A DNA stretch of 32,663 bases from an uncultured bacterium (lineage in GTDB: Bacteria; Myxococcota_A; Bradymonadia; Bradymonadales; Bradymonadaceae). Below, one piece after another: positions 16,365-25,366 of this stretch (position 1 is the stretch's first letter; each line of letters opens with the position of its first letter). The position numbers and the translations under genes were made by a program. The notes beneath the pieces are model-generated. The model was given only the letters and a program-made list of their open reading frames with translations. It was not told the origin of the DNA and made no database searches. The stretch is taken from positions 1-32,663 of the forward strand of contig CALJNB010000027.1 of assembly GCA_937981985.1 (NCBI GenBank), given 5' to 3'.

Positions 16365-17513
16365 ATGAAAGAATACCTATTTACCTCTGAATCTGTCTCT
16401 GAGGGACATCCAGATAAAGTCGCCGATCAAATCTCAGATTCGGTACTTGATGCCATTCTAGAACAAGATCCAACAGCAAAAGTTGCCTGTGAAACAGCGG
16501 TAAATACCGGGTTCGCAATGATTTTCGGTGAAGTTACCACTTCAGCCGTTGTTGACTTCCCTGAAGTGATGAGAAACGCTGTTCGTGAGATTGGTTACGT
16601 CGGACCAGACTTCGGTTATGATGCCGATTCGATTTCAGCAATGGTATGTCTTGATAAGCAAAGCGTTGATATCGCGCAGGGCGTTCGCACGGATATGGGG
16701 GTCGTCGCAGAACAAGGCGCCGGCGATCAAGGAATGATGTTTGGTTATGCATGCGACGAAACCGACGTTTTGATGCCAATGCCAATCATGTTCTCTCATC
16801 GTCTTGTTGAGAAGTTGGCTCAAGTTAGAAAGTCTGGCGTTGTTGATTTCTTTGGTCCTGATAGCAAGTCTCAAGTAACGGTTCGTTACGAAGACGACAA
16901 GCCTGCATATATTGACGCGATTGTCGTTTCGACCCAGCATCTTGAACGTGCTTCCTTAAAAGATGTGCAAGAAGCCATCATGGAAACGGTCATTAAGCCG
17001 ATCATTCCTGAAAACCTCATCCACAAGGATACTAAATTTCACATCAATCCTACCGGTCGATTTGTAATCGGAGGACCTGTTGGAGATTCTGGCCTTACCG
17101 GACGTAAAATTATTGTAGATACCTACGGTGGAATGGGACGTCACGGTGGTGGTGCATTCTCGGGTAAAGATCCTTCAAAAGTGGATCGTTCTGCAGCTTA
17201 CATGACACGCTACATCGCAAAAAATATCGTTGCGGCCGGCCTTGCTTCACGTTGTGAAGTTCAACTAGCGTACGCAATCGGTGTTGCTGAGCCTGTCAGT
17301 GTTTTGGTTGAAACGTTTGGAACTGCAACAATGCCAGAGAAAAAGATAGCTGAACTTGTTCGCGAATTCTTCGAGCTTAAACCTGCAGGGATTGTTTCTT
17401 CACTTGATCTTCTTAAGCCCAAGTACAAGCAAACTGCTGCATACGGACACTTCGGTCGTGAAGGCTTTACTTGGGAAGCTACTGATAAGGCCGACGCGCT
17501 TCGTAACGCTTAA
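16365..17513 (+). CDS. metK: S-adenosylmethionine synthetase
   Basis: A 382-aa MetK, the normal length, making S-adenosylmethionine from ATP and methionine in the cytoplasm. The N-terminal [20 protein letters not shown], the ATP-loop [19 protein letters not shown], and [21 protein letters not shown] with [17 protein letters not shown] are all intact. A GAG lies about 7 nt before the ATG. It has a 270-nt leader and a strong intrinsic terminator immediately downstream, so it is probably the last gene of its transcript. The product is the methyl and radical donor for MiaB, upstream on the same strand. Confidence 0.97.
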   Translation: MKEYLFTSESVSEGHPDKVADQISDSVLDAILEQDPTAKVACETAVNTGFAMIFGEVTTSAVVDFPEVMRNAVREIGYVGPDFGYDADSISAMVCLDKQSVDIAQGVRTDMGVVAEQGAGDQGMMFGYACDETDVLMPMPIMFSHRLVEKLAQVRKSGVVDFFGPDSKSQVTVRYEDDKPAYIDAIVVSTQHLERASLKDVQEAIMETVIKPIIPENLIHKDTKFHINPTGRFVIGGPVGDSGLTGRKIIVDTYGGMGRHGGGAFSGKDPSKVDRSAAYMTRYIAKNIVAAGLASRCEVQLAYAIGVAEPVSVLVETFGTATMPEKKIAELVREFFELKPAGIVSSLDLLKPKYKQTAAYGHFGREGFTWEATDKADALRNA

Positions 17514-17532
17514 GTTTTTCAAATTTGTTTTT

Positions 17533-17562
17533 AGAGAGTGACTTCGGTCGCTCTTTTTTTTT
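17533..17562 (+). terminator. Intrinsic terminator of metK
   Basis: A hairpin with an 8-bp stem (AGAGTGAC / GTCGCTCT, one G-T pair), a TTCG tetraloop and a run of nine T starts about 20 bp after the metK stop. Outer A-T and G-T pairs can lengthen the stem. This is a textbook rho-independent terminator. Confidence 0.9.
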
Positions 17563-17656
17563 GTAAATTTGAACCGCAAAGAGGGATTGTGAATAGGTAG
17601 TCGTGCAAAAAGAGATTCGGATGGACTATTATGAAGGTGAAAAGAATCGGTCGTGG

Positions 17657-18997
17657 CTAGTTTATCGTCTCGTTGGCCTCGATCGCTTCGTCTATGGGCA
17701 CGAAAAATAACATAATTCCCCCCACGACGAAGAACGCGATAACTAAAAGAAGGGCGTAACGTCGAGAACCTATCGCGTCCGAAACGATACCGAACGACAT
17801 CCCAAGGATAATCGCAAGGCGCATAAACATTCCCCAGAATCCAAACATTTGCGCAGACCGATCCACCGGAGAAAGAAGCCCTACCACTGCCCGGCTTGAG
17901 CTCTGAATTGAACCGATGCCGGCGCCAGCCATTCCACTGATAATAAGGAAAGTTGTGTTGCGATCCATCCCCAAGATATTCGAAAGTCCGTCTAAAAAGA
18001 ATAGAGAAAGAATACCCACGATCCACCAAAGTATGGTCATGAGAACCGTCTTTTTAGCGCCCAAGGCTTTTTCGAGAAAGCCAAATGCAACCGCACCAAG
18101 AGCGGCCGTGACTTGAATGATAATAAACATCACCGTGAGTTGTTTGAATGTGAAACCCAATTCTGCGGTGGTGTATATACCGATAAACTTTATGATGACT
18201 TCAAGTCCCGCCATGTAGATCGTAAACGCGAAGAAAAATTTGAAAAGGACTGGGAATTCTTTGGCGAGCGAGAATATTTTTCCGGTTTCGGAAGCCCCAA
18301 CTTTGAAAAGTTTGGAGAAGGATGCATTTTCATATCCTGTTACCGGAGCACCTCTGTTTTTGAGAAGTAGAAATGTGGGGATAGCAGCCAAGAAATAAAA
18401 CGCACCAACGGCAATCATGGCGATACGGTTTTCAAAAACATAGGTCGCCGAATCAGCATCGCCAATGATTGTTTGAGTGATAAGAACTGTCGCCAACAGG
18501 CCACCCACGTACCCGAAGCTCCAACCTAAACCAGAGATGAGGCCCATATTTTTTTTCGTCGCAATTTCGGGAAGAAAGCTCGCACAAAAGGCCTCACCCA
18601 TCATGAAAGCAGCGTTAGAAATGGTTATCAAGAAAATACCAAACCATACTTGGCCAGGTTTTACGAGGAAGAGTAAACCTGTTGAAATGCCGCATACTAA
18701 GGTCGTATAAAAAAGATAACGTTTTTTACCGCCGGTGTAATCACAAATAGCACCGACCAAGGGTGACATAATAATTGCGATTATCGTCGATGCGATAATT
18801 GCAATGGACCAATAAGTATCTCTAAAAGGAGCATCCGCTGGCACAATATATTGAACGAAGAAAGTGGAGTACAGGAGTGATATTACAAGAGTCGTATAAC
18901 TGGAGTTAGCGAAATCATACATCGCCCAACCAAATATTTCCCGCTTTTTAACTGTGGACGTTTCGGTTGGTCTTTGCTGATGTTGTTCTTGATTCAT
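17657..18997 (-). CDS. MFS transporter, UMF1 / Atg22-like family
   Basis: A 446-aa integral membrane protein with about 12 hydrophobic helices. The N-terminal signature GWAMYDFANSSYTTLV (residues 23-38) and the loop SPLVGAICDYTGGKKRYLF are typical of the UMF1 family (PF11700), related to the yeast vacuolar amino-acid effluxer Atg22. Bacterial members are presumed permeases; substrate unknown. The start lies 4 bp after the stop of the CPBP protease gene, so the two are probably cotranslated. It is the last gene of the long minus-strand series and converges with metK. Confidence 0.9.
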   Translation of the reverse strand: MNQEQHQQRPTETSTVKKREIFGWAMYDFANSSYTTLVISLLYSTFFVQYIVPADAPFRDTYWSIAIIASTIIAIIMSPLVGAICDYTGGKKRYLFYTTLVCGISTGLLFLVKPGQVWFGIFLITISNAAFMMGEAFCASFLPEIATKKNMGLISGLGWSFGYVGGLLATVLITQTIIGDADSATYVFENRIAMIAVGAFYFLAAIPTFLLLKNRGAPVTGYENASFSKLFKVGASETGKIFSLAKEFPVLFKFFFAFTIYMAGLEVIIKFIGIYTTAELGFTFKQLTVMFIIIQVTAALGAVAFGFLEKALGAKKTVLMTILWWIVGILSLFFLDGLSNILGMDRNTTFLIISGMAGAGIGSIQSSSRAVVGLLSPVDRSAQMFGFWGMFMRLAIILGMSFGIVSDAIGSRRYALLLVIAFFVVGGIMLFFVPIDEAIEANETIN

Positions 18998-19001
18998 GAG
19001 G

Positions 19002-20069
19002 TTATCCGAAATGAAGCGCTGTCACTAAGACCATCAAGTTACAACACGCGTGATAGATGACTGGTGCTAAGATAGAATCGGTTTTATCCCGAAGCCAACC
19101 AAATATCAAAGAAGGAAAGAAAACGGTAATCCTTGTTACAATTAACGCACCGCCCACTGGAACAAAGAGATGACCCAATCCGAACAGAAGACTTGTTAGC
19201 ACTATTGAGGGTGAAAAAATCCACCACTTTGATCGTTCGTCTTTAGGTTTGAATGCTTTCGTAAATCGTGATTGTAGGTAGCCGCGATAAAAATATTCTT
19301 CTGGGAAGGCTACCAACAGAAATTGAGTTGCCGCCCAAAGGAGAAGCCATAGATATCCTCGTTTCTCGGAGAAGGATTCAGTGTTGGAGGCTGTCGGACC
19401 AGTGTGCATCGGCCAGATCTCTTTTCCGGCCGTCACCGGTCTGACGTCGACCTTAACGTTATCCGCATCGGAAATAACAACTGAACCCCGGCTATCGTGG
19501 TGACTCAGTCCAATGGTCCATTTTTTCCCGTCATCGGATTTTTGAGGGGTTATCGCCCCGAACTTTTTTATTGAAAAAGGTTTAGAACTTGTGACTGTCA
19601 CGAGATTGTTCGCGGACTTCTTATTTCTCAATCCAACTGTTAGTTTTTCGTTATCTGACCAAATCCAAACACCACTTTTTTGGCCCCAATTTTTTGGCGT
19701 TCCTTCAAGATTAGCGTCCCACTGCCGATACTTGTCTGTATCGAATGCAAATGTTTTTTTCCGGACTTTGACTTCCCAAATCCAAAGCCCAGCTACGAAA
19801 AGTGGAAAAGTGATGAGTGTTGCGCCAAGTCCCCAGAGGACCCCCTTTTTCCAATCGCCGAGCACAAGGGCGTATTCTTCATAGGTTTCGTCGGCGCGAT
19901 CAATGAGTTTGTTAGGAACGAAGTAAAACAGCGCCGCAACAATGGCGTAAAGGGCTTGGCCAATGAAGCCTACGAATTGTGAAAGAATGGCAAAGCCGAT
20001 AATGAGAACAAGGACGAAAGCGAAGGTCTTTAAGGTGGATTTGGTGAGCGCTTTCCCGACGAGTTTCAT
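19002..20069 (-). CDS. CPBP/Rce1-family intramembrane protease with inserted soluble domain (candidate myxosortase)
   Basis: A 355-aa membrane protein with all three CPBP motifs: EExxxR as E257-E258-x3-R262 in FPEEYFYRGYL, FxxxH as F296...H300 (FGLGHLF), and HxxxN as H340...N344 (YHACCN). These make it a probable active glutamic-type intramembrane protease. After the third N-terminal helix there is an unusual soluble insert (about 103-235), beta-rich and Lys-rich, that would sit outside the membrane core. CPBP proteases of Myxococcota are proposed to process MYXO-CTERM tags (myxosortases); assignment here rests on context: type II secretion genes upstream on the same strand and a CTERM-like protein at 673-996. 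Abortive-infection or bacteriocin-immunity roles of other CPBP proteins are alternatives. Its ATG overlaps the preceding TGA (ATGA). Confidence 0.85.
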   Translation of the reverse strand: MKLVGKALTKSTLKTFAFVLVLIIGFAILSQFVGFIGQALYAIVAALFYFVPNKLIDRADETYEEYALVLGDWKKGVLWGLGATLITFPLFVAGLWIWEVKVRKKTFAFDTDKYRQWDANLEGTPKNWGQKSGVWIWSDNEKLTVGLRNKKSANNLVTVTSSKPFSIKKFGAITPQKSDDGKKWTIGLSHHDSRGSVVISDADNVKVDVRPVTAGKEIWPMHTGPTASNTESFSEKRGYLWLLLWAATQFLLVAFPEEYFYRGYLQSRFTKAFKPKDERSKWWIFSPSIVLTSLLFGLGHLFVPVGGALIVTRITVFFPSLIFGWLRDKTDSILAPVIYHACCNLMVLVTALHFG

Positions 20070-21262
20070 TGGAGTTTTCGTACAGCCCGTACACCCTTAA
20101 TGAAAATATCATTATTGATGTTGACCACTTTTAGGCTTCCAGGGTCGAGTTCAAGCTTACCTAAGCGTTTCCCGCTCCGGGCATCCATTTTTATCAGGAT
20201 ATTCGGTTTGGATTTTTGTCGATATAAAACCCATACAAAATCGCCATCTCCAGTAACGCTAGGGCGACCCTCCCCGAGTTCGTACTGCCAAAGCGCTTTA
20301 CCTTCACGCGATACGCCCATCAGTGAATTATCTACGTGTAGAATAATAACTTGGTTTGCAATCTCTCCAAAATTGGGGTCGACTTTTCCAGGGAGCTCTA
20401 GCTGCCATTTCAGGGATAGCGGTTCTAAGTCATAACGAAATAGTTGTGGCTTGTCGGTTGAACGACTCGGAGAAAAAAACAAACTCTTATTATCGGTGCG
20501 GTAGTAGGCTGCGCGTCCACCAAGTCCAGAAAGTTTTATGTACTCCATTTCTGCGCCATTAAAAGGATAGCGTTTGGTAATGGAATTCAGACCGGCGATA
20601 TAAAGGCCGTTGTGGGTTCCGACAGGTTTGATTGCTGACCAAGAAGGTATTCGCCCAGACCAAACCTCAGTTTTGGTTGTTTCATTTATGCAAAGCGTTT
20701 GCGTACCACCTGACCATAAGGTCCCAGCACATAATTTATCGGGTGCAACGAAGGTGAGATAGGTGCCTCGATAATTTGCTATGTAGTTTCTAGCATTTTC
20801 GGAACGATCAACCTCAAAACTCCAAATCAGATTCTTGCTTTTAAGATCGTATTTGAGAATGCGTAAGTCTTGGGCATTTGGGATATCTGTGGGAAACCCA
20901 TACGCCAGGTAAAGAGTCGTATCACGAATATGAAAGGCTTCGGGTCCACATGTTGCTAGGAATGATGAGACCGAAATAGTGTCGGTTGTGTCTGAATAAA
21001 GGGGTAACTCGGGGAAGCGGTTTGCGACTTCGCCTCCTGGTTCGAAATATCGATGACAATCTTCGGTGCGAACGCTTGCACCCAAAGTTGCTTTCAATTC
21101 CGGAATCGTACCGTTGAGAATATTATCGGCACTGTTTAATTCCGTTTTGAATTTCGGAACTTCATTCGTAGGTACTTCGTTGATCTTTGCGGTCTGACCC
21201 GCTTGCTGGCACCCTAAGAGACAACCTATAAAAAAAATGACGGTAGGATAGGAAAAGTTCAT
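20066..21262 (-). CDS. PQQ-like beta-propeller lipoprotein
   Basis: A 398-aa protein. The start at 21262 is chosen, not the in-frame ATG at 21337, because it yields the lipoprotein signal MNFSYPTVIFFIGCLLGC (Cys18), has GGA 8 nt upstream, and overlaps the helicase stop as ATGA. The mature protein has repeated Trp-containing blades (NLIWSFEVD, TEVWSGRIPSW, LKWQLELPG, ALWQYELG) of the PQQ/BamB-like eight-bladed type, followed by KPNILIKMDARSGKRLGKLEL. Such propellers are scaffolds; it need not bind PQQ. It should be anchored in the periplasm or outer membrane. It is sandwiched between a helicase gene and a membrane protease gene with 4-bp overlaps on both sides, so it is cotranslated with them. 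Confidence 0.8.
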   Translation of the reverse strand: MNFSYPTVIFFIGCLLGCQQAGQTAKINEVPTNEVPKFKTELNSADNILNGTIPELKATLGASVRTEDCHRYFEPGGEVANRFPELPLYSDTTDTISVSSFLATCGPEAFHIRDTTLYLAYGFPTDIPNAQDLRILKYDLKSKNLIWSFEVDRSENARNYIANYRGTYLTFVAPDKLCAGTLWSGGTQTLCINETTKTEVWSGRIPSWSAIKPVGTHNGLYIAGLNSITKRYPFNGAEMEYIKLSGLGGRAAYYRTDNKSLFFSPSRSTDKPQLFRYDLEPLSLKWQLELPGKVDPNFGEIANQVIILHVDNSLMGVSREGKALWQYELGEGRPSVTGDGDFVWVLYRQKSKPNILIKMDARSGKRLGKLELDPGSLKVVNINNDIFIKGVRAVRKLQ

Positions 21263-24200
21263 AAGGTATTCCAATCGACTCGAGTCGTCTGAGGCTGTTG
21301 TATAAGGTCGCGGTACATTGGGTTGAGTATTAAGCACGAATAGTTCCCGAAGAGAATGAGTTTCTTTCGAGCTCGGGTCAATGTTACATTTAGACGACGT
21401 TCGTCAGCCAGGAATTCTCCCGGCGAGCGACTCTTTACCCACGAAACGATAACGATATCGCGTTCACTACCTTGGAATCTCTCGACGGTATCTACATCGA
21501 TGTCGTGATTGACTAGTATGCTATCGTTTGAAATCTCGGTACGGATAAGGTGGCATTGAGCTCTAAAGGGGCTAATGACTCCAATAGTGGTCTTTTCGTT
21601 TTCAAGACTTTGGACCAATGATTTAATCGTTTCGATGATCGCCGAAGCTTCAGCATCGTTTTTCCTTCCCTCGTCCTCTCCCTCGACGTTAACAAAAACG
21701 ACCGCTCTTGATGGATCGATTATCGAAGATATTTTGGGGTCTTGTTCGGCTTTATCCATCGATAATATGGAATCAGCGACAGAACCGTGTGCGATAAGTT
21801 TCTCATCGTAAAAACGCCGACTTGAAAAAGCCATCACATCTTCATGCATACGGTATTGTTCTTCCAGCATGACATAATGAAGACCTTGGTCTACTAAGCG
21901 TTCGAAAAGAGATTTATCAAGACCACTCAATCCTAATCTTTCCGTCGCGCTTTCTTCTATAATCGAGGTTTCGAAAAGTCCCAATTGAGGAAGGTCATCT
22001 GTTGCGTTTGCATCGATGAACGAGATAACAGAACGAGAGACAGCAGCACTTGTAGCTTGTTCGTTCTGGACGATGGGTGGCAATTGGCGATGATCACCCA
22101 CCAGCACGAAACGATTTCCCAACGCTATCGTTCCTAAGGTCATCGGTTCAGATATTTGCGTTGCCTCATCAATGATGACGACATCGAAGGGAATTTCCTG
22201 AACATGATTTTGTAAATATTGAATCAGACTATCCGAGCCGGAACTATGCGTCGTGCTAGCGATTATCTGTGCGTATTTAAAACGTGACGCGAGCGCATCT
22301 AGTGATTTCGTATTCCGCGCGATATTGCGAGAAAAAAACAACTCCGGGTTAAGTCCTTTTTCTTCAAAATGCCTGCACAGCGTCGATGATTTTTTCATGT
22401 CACCCAGACGAATAAAGTCGGTAATATCTATGGATAATAAAGATTCGAGGATCTTATCGACAGCAGTATTGGTTTGCGCACTTAGCAGAACCTTTTTCCC
22501 TTCTGCGATTAATTCGGCGACAATATGAGCGATTACGGTCGTTTTCCCGGTGCCTGGAGGACCTTGAATTATTGCAGCTCCCTTGGATTGCAAGGCCAGA
22601 TTTACGGCCTCTTTTTGCTTTTCGTTTAGGGTAAACCCACGGTTTTGTATTTCCGTGAGATTATCTTTCTCTGGTTTACTATATTCTTTTGCGCGGTCAG
22701 ACGTCGGGGCGTAAATTAATTGAAAAAGTGTCCCATCTCTTCGATTCAAAAAACGGTAGAGCGAACGCTGTGCCGCTCGATAACCAATTCGAGTGGGCAA
22801 CTTGTCTAGTATCCAACCCTGGTTCGGAAGAGATGCCGCGTTCGGCGCTCCCATTGTCGACATCGTGATTCTATTTCGTTCTGTCGCGACTACACGTCCT
22901 CGAAGGATATGGTCGCGTTCCAGGTCCCCTGAATGAGCTAATAAGGTGGTTCCCACTTGGAAGGGTTTACCGAACGCTCCCTCAAAGACGACATTACCTT
23001 GATCAAAGGAGGCTAAAGATACATCTGCAAACGCTTCAGAAGCCTGAATGCGATTCCATAATTGGCTTGTTTGAATCACTCTCCCCAGCTGCTCGCCTTG
23101 TTCCCAAAACTCCATTTCCAACATTTTTGAAAAATGTTTCCAATGTGCCCACGAGGCAGAGATAATATCCGGAGAGATGCCTTTAAGGGGGCCCTCTTTT
23201 TGAGAGGCCGTTTGCGGGCTCATATTAGGATCAAGGCCGCATAATGTTGTTTGCTTTGCGCACCGATCTTTTCGCCAGCGACACGCAGGTGCGCGACAAT
23301 TCGCGGGTTCACCCATAAAATGCGGTAGTGGCCGGTCGACACGTTCATCGAACTGTGCGCGATGAGCGGCAACGAGTTCGTTGCGCGCGCGTAGGATTCG
23401 ACGTTCTCGTTCTGGATCATCAAAGGGGGCTGAACGAAGAATTCCTGATTTAGAATATAATAAATACCCAATGATAGGTAAATCTCGTCGTTCTGCGACG
23501 CCATCCCATAGCAGGCGATAGCATCGAAGTTGGGAAACGTGTTCATCGCGTTCGCTGCCCGACTTTAACTCCACAATCTGCAGCCCAACTTTGGCATCTT
23601 CGGTCACCAGATCGATGCGTCCTTCCAATCCGTAAGTCGTCGAGTAGCGCGTCACCTCGACGTGTTCTCCCGTCCAACCGGCACGTGAGTTATCGCTAAT
23701 ACTTCGGCCTCGGGCAAAACCTGCAATTTGAGAGAAGTGGCGTCTCGCATCCGATTCGAACCTTGGAAGGTCGTCATCACTAAGTCCTGCGGATAGGAGA
23801 CTAATTCGCATATTTTCGAGTCTGGGAAAGTAAGACTCCTCGAAGGAAAAATCTGAATGCGAGAGGTCGTCTAGTATTCCGTGAAGCATGGACCCGAAAA
23901 CGAGCGGTCGGCTCGGTGGTCCCATATCTCGAAGGTCTACAAAATATCTGCTCACACAACCTTCGGCCTTAAGAATATCAGTCACCGAAACCAACCAATG
24001 AGGCTCTAAGACGGGTAGTGTATTATTGGATGCGCTAAGAAAACGCTCGCCTTCTTTGTTAAATATTTCTTTAGCGTTAATGAGATTCACTTCCGCACCG
24101 TCCCAAATAGACTTGATCGATTGGAAGATTTGTTCTCCTCCTTTCTCGTAAAAGAAAGTGCCCGTACGCTGATTGCCTTCGAAGGTCCCGTCTTCATCAC

Positions 24201-25047
24201 ATTTGGGATAATGTAAGAAAAACTTCACGCCAGCGCCTAGTTTCTCGCTTTTTAAATGTTCGAAATTTCCGATTCGTCCAAAGAAAACATCTGTCGAAGT
24301 CGTTTCTTTTTCCATTGAGGCTCGTAGTTTCGGCGGCGTTGTAACAGCAAGAAGTTCGGATACACTCTGTGTTCGCGAATCTAAACGAAGAGCATTTTTT
24401 AATCCGTCTATTGCATAGGCGGGAATACCATCAAATGAACTGGCCTCTGATTTTGTAACGAGATTTACTAAAATATTTGCCAGCGACCAAACATCGGTAG
24501 CGATCGTCGGTTTTCTTTTCGTTGGTGCTTTTATCTCATCGGCTATGAATTCGGGCGGAAGGGAGGGGCGACATGCTTCATTATACGCGTCTCCTATCCA
24601 ACATCCGGGATCCATAGCGACCAATCGAGTCAGATGGGCGTCGTACCACAATGACATTGGAGATAGGTTCCCGATCACGATTCCACGCTTATGCGCCCTC
24701 AGGACGGCTTCTGCCAACGGCCGCCAAGCGTCGATCGCCTCGGCCCATGACAGGCGTTCGATATCTTCTAGATATAGATTTTTCCCGGGGGCTGCCTCGG
24801 ATGCGATCCAAAGCTCGTTTTCAACGAAGGTCCAAAAACAAGCGGTATTAAAATGTTTTCCTTCGACACCGTTTGTATGTTTTAGGAGGGCTCCGCATAG
24901 AAGCATATTCGGCGCACTCGCGAGTTTGCGAATCCACATTGTATGGTTTAGATCTGGGTGAACCTCTTTTCCATCAACCTCCCAAACTGGACCGGTAGGC
25001 AGTGAGAAGGTAGTGGCCTGATTGATGATGTTATCGAGACTGAACAC
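21259..25047 (-). CDS. Fusion of pseudokinase-like domain, PD-(D/E)XK nuclease and UPF1/Dna2-type SF1 helicase
   Basis: A 1262-aa protein with three parts. Residues about 60-240 resemble a degraded Ser/Thr kinase: GIVIGNLSPMSL at the HRD loop (catalytic Asp replaced by Asn), MDPG at DFG, PPEF at APE, then TDVWSLANILVNL. Residues about 355-605 are a RecB/Cas4-type nuclease: H389, D479 (EGRIDLV), E493-x-K495 (VELKSG), Q506...Y510, with C364, C584, C589 and C596 as a possible iron-sulfur site. Residues about 800-1240 are an SF1 helicase: GPPGTGKT (829), DEAT (960), GDHRQLPP (984), QYRMH (1064), FQGSE (1191), LTRAR (1223). The nuclease-helicase order is Dna2-like. The start is GTG without a clear ribosome-binding site. 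A role in DNA/RNA processing or phage defence is inference. Confidence 0.85.
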   Translation of the reverse strand: MFSLDNIINQATTFSLPTGPVWEVDGKEVHPDLNHTMWIRKLASAPNMLLCGALLKHTNGVEGKHFNTACFWTFVENELWIASEAAPGKNLYLEDIERLSWAEAIDAWRPLAEAVLRAHKRGIVIGNLSPMSLWYDAHLTRLVAMDPGCWIGDAYNEACRPSLPPEFIADEIKAPTKRKPTIATDVWSLANILVNLVTKSEASSFDGIPAYAIDGLKNALRLDSRTQSVSELLAVTTPPKLRASMEKETTSTDVFFGRIGNFEHLKSEKLGAGVKFFLHYPKCDEDGTFEGNQRTGTFFYEKGGEQIFQSIKSIWDGAEVNLINAKEIFNKEGERFLSASNNTLPVLEPHWLVSVTDILKAEGCVSRYFVDLRDMGPPSRPLVFGSMLHGILDDLSHSDFSFEESYFPRLENMRISLLSAGLSDDDLPRFESDARRHFSQIAGFARGRSISDNSRAGWTGEHVEVTRYSTTYGLEGRIDLVTEDAKVGLQIVELKSGSERDEHVSQLRCYRLLWDGVAERRDLPIIGYLLYSKSGILRSAPFDDPERERRILRARNELVAAHRAQFDERVDRPLPHFMGEPANCRAPACRWRKDRCAKQTTLCGLDPNMSPQTASQKEGPLKGISPDIISASWAHWKHFSKMLEMEFWEQGEQLGRVIQTSQLWNRIQASEAFADVSLASFDQGNVVFEGAFGKPFQVGTTLLAHSGDLERDHILRGRVVATERNRITMSTMGAPNAASLPNQGWILDKLPTRIGYRAAQRSLYRFLNRRDGTLFQLIYAPTSDRAKEYSKPEKDNLTEIQNRGFTLNEKQKEAVNLALQSKGAAIIQGPPGTGKTTVIAHIVAELIAEGKKVLLSAQTNTAVDKILESLLSIDITDFIRLGDMKKSSTLCRHFEEKGLNPELFFSRNIARNTKSLDALASRFKYAQIIASTTHSSGSDSLIQYLQNHVQEIPFDVVIIDEATQISEPMTLGTIALGNRFVLVGDHRQLPPIVQNEQATSAAVSRSVISFIDANATDDLPQLGLFETSIIEESATERLGLSGLDKSLFERLVDQGLHYVMLEEQYRMHEDVMAFSSRRFYDEKLIAHGSVADSILSMDKAEQDPKISSIIDPSRAVVFVNVEGEDEGRKNDAEASAIIETIKSLVQSLENEKTTIGVISPFRAQCHLIRTEISNDSILVNHDIDVDTVERFQGSERDIVIVSWVKSRSPGEFLADERRLNVTLTRARKKLILFGNYSCLILNPMYRDLIQQPQTTRVDWNTL

Positions 25048-25098
25048 GTTAGATTTGCTTAAAAATTAGGAGCAAGCGAAGTCTTAGGAATCGTTGCG

Positions 25099-25116
25099 GA
25101 ATGAAGTCGAATGAAG
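25099..25116. repeat. Phased direct repeat upstream of the helicase fusion gene
   Basis: GAATGAAG occurs at 25099-25106 and 25109-25116, one helical turn (10 bp) apart, in the 79-bp gap between the RHH-like gene and the helicase start (both on the minus strand). Tandem repeats at this spacing are typical operators for ribbon-helix-helix proteins. On the minus strand TTGCAA lies just upstream of the repeats and could be part of a promoter. Binding is inferred, not shown. Confidence 0.45.
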
Positions 25117-25126
25117 GCTTTGCAAT

Positions 25127-25360
25127 TTATAAGTACTTTTCCTCTAGCAGACGCAAACCTTCGATAAAAATTTCGCTGGATATGGACTTGAAATGGGTCG
25201 GAGTGCTCTCCGAAAGCTTCGCTACAAGAGCGTCAACCCGTTCCAAAACCGCGGGTTCGACCGAAACGGTAATTTCTAATCCGGAACCTTCGGTTTCACT
25301 TTGCAATTTTTCAATATCCTCAATAGATATCTTCATCGTTTGAAATTTATCGTCACTCAT
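25127..25360 (-). CDS. Small ribbon-helix-helix-like protein
   Basis: A 77-aa acidic protein. The C-terminal half (about 29-77) reads as a strand EITVSVEPAVLERVDALVAKL followed by a helix SISSEIFIEGLRLLEEKYL, the pattern of a CopG/Arc-type ribbon-helix-helix DNA-binding domain. The N-terminal 28 residues are acidic and unassigned. It starts 6 bp after the gspN stop and so is probably carried on the type II secretion transcript. A 79-bp gap with a phased direct repeat follows, then the helicase fusion gene. It could regulate that gene. No partner toxin was seen beside it, so an antitoxin role is not supported. Confidence 0.6.
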   Translation of the reverse strand: MSDDKFQTMKISIEDIEKLQSETEGSGLEITVSVEPAVLERVDALVAKLSESTPTHFKSISSEIFIEGLRLLEEKYL

Positions 25361-25366
25361 TGTGTC

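Noticed and set aside
16171..16368. 65-codon ORF before metK whose stop overlaps the metK ATG (ATGA)
   Set aside because: No ribosome-binding site, no recognisable domain, and it covers the hairpin region of the metK leader. A real coupled gene cannot be excluded, but support is too thin to list it.
17400..18029. 209-codon minus-strand ORF overlapping metK and the UMF1 transporter
   Set aside because: It runs through the metK terminator and two well-supported genes in other frames and has no recognisable features; a shadow ORF.
21263..21337. Longer N-terminus for the PQQ-propeller lipoprotein starting at 21337
   Set aside because: It would place 25 polar residues before the lipoprotein signal and lie within the helicase coding region.
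25127..25360. RHH-like protein as an antitoxin of a toxin-antitoxin pair
   Set aside because: No small toxin-like ORF lies next to it; the neighbours are gspN and the large helicase.
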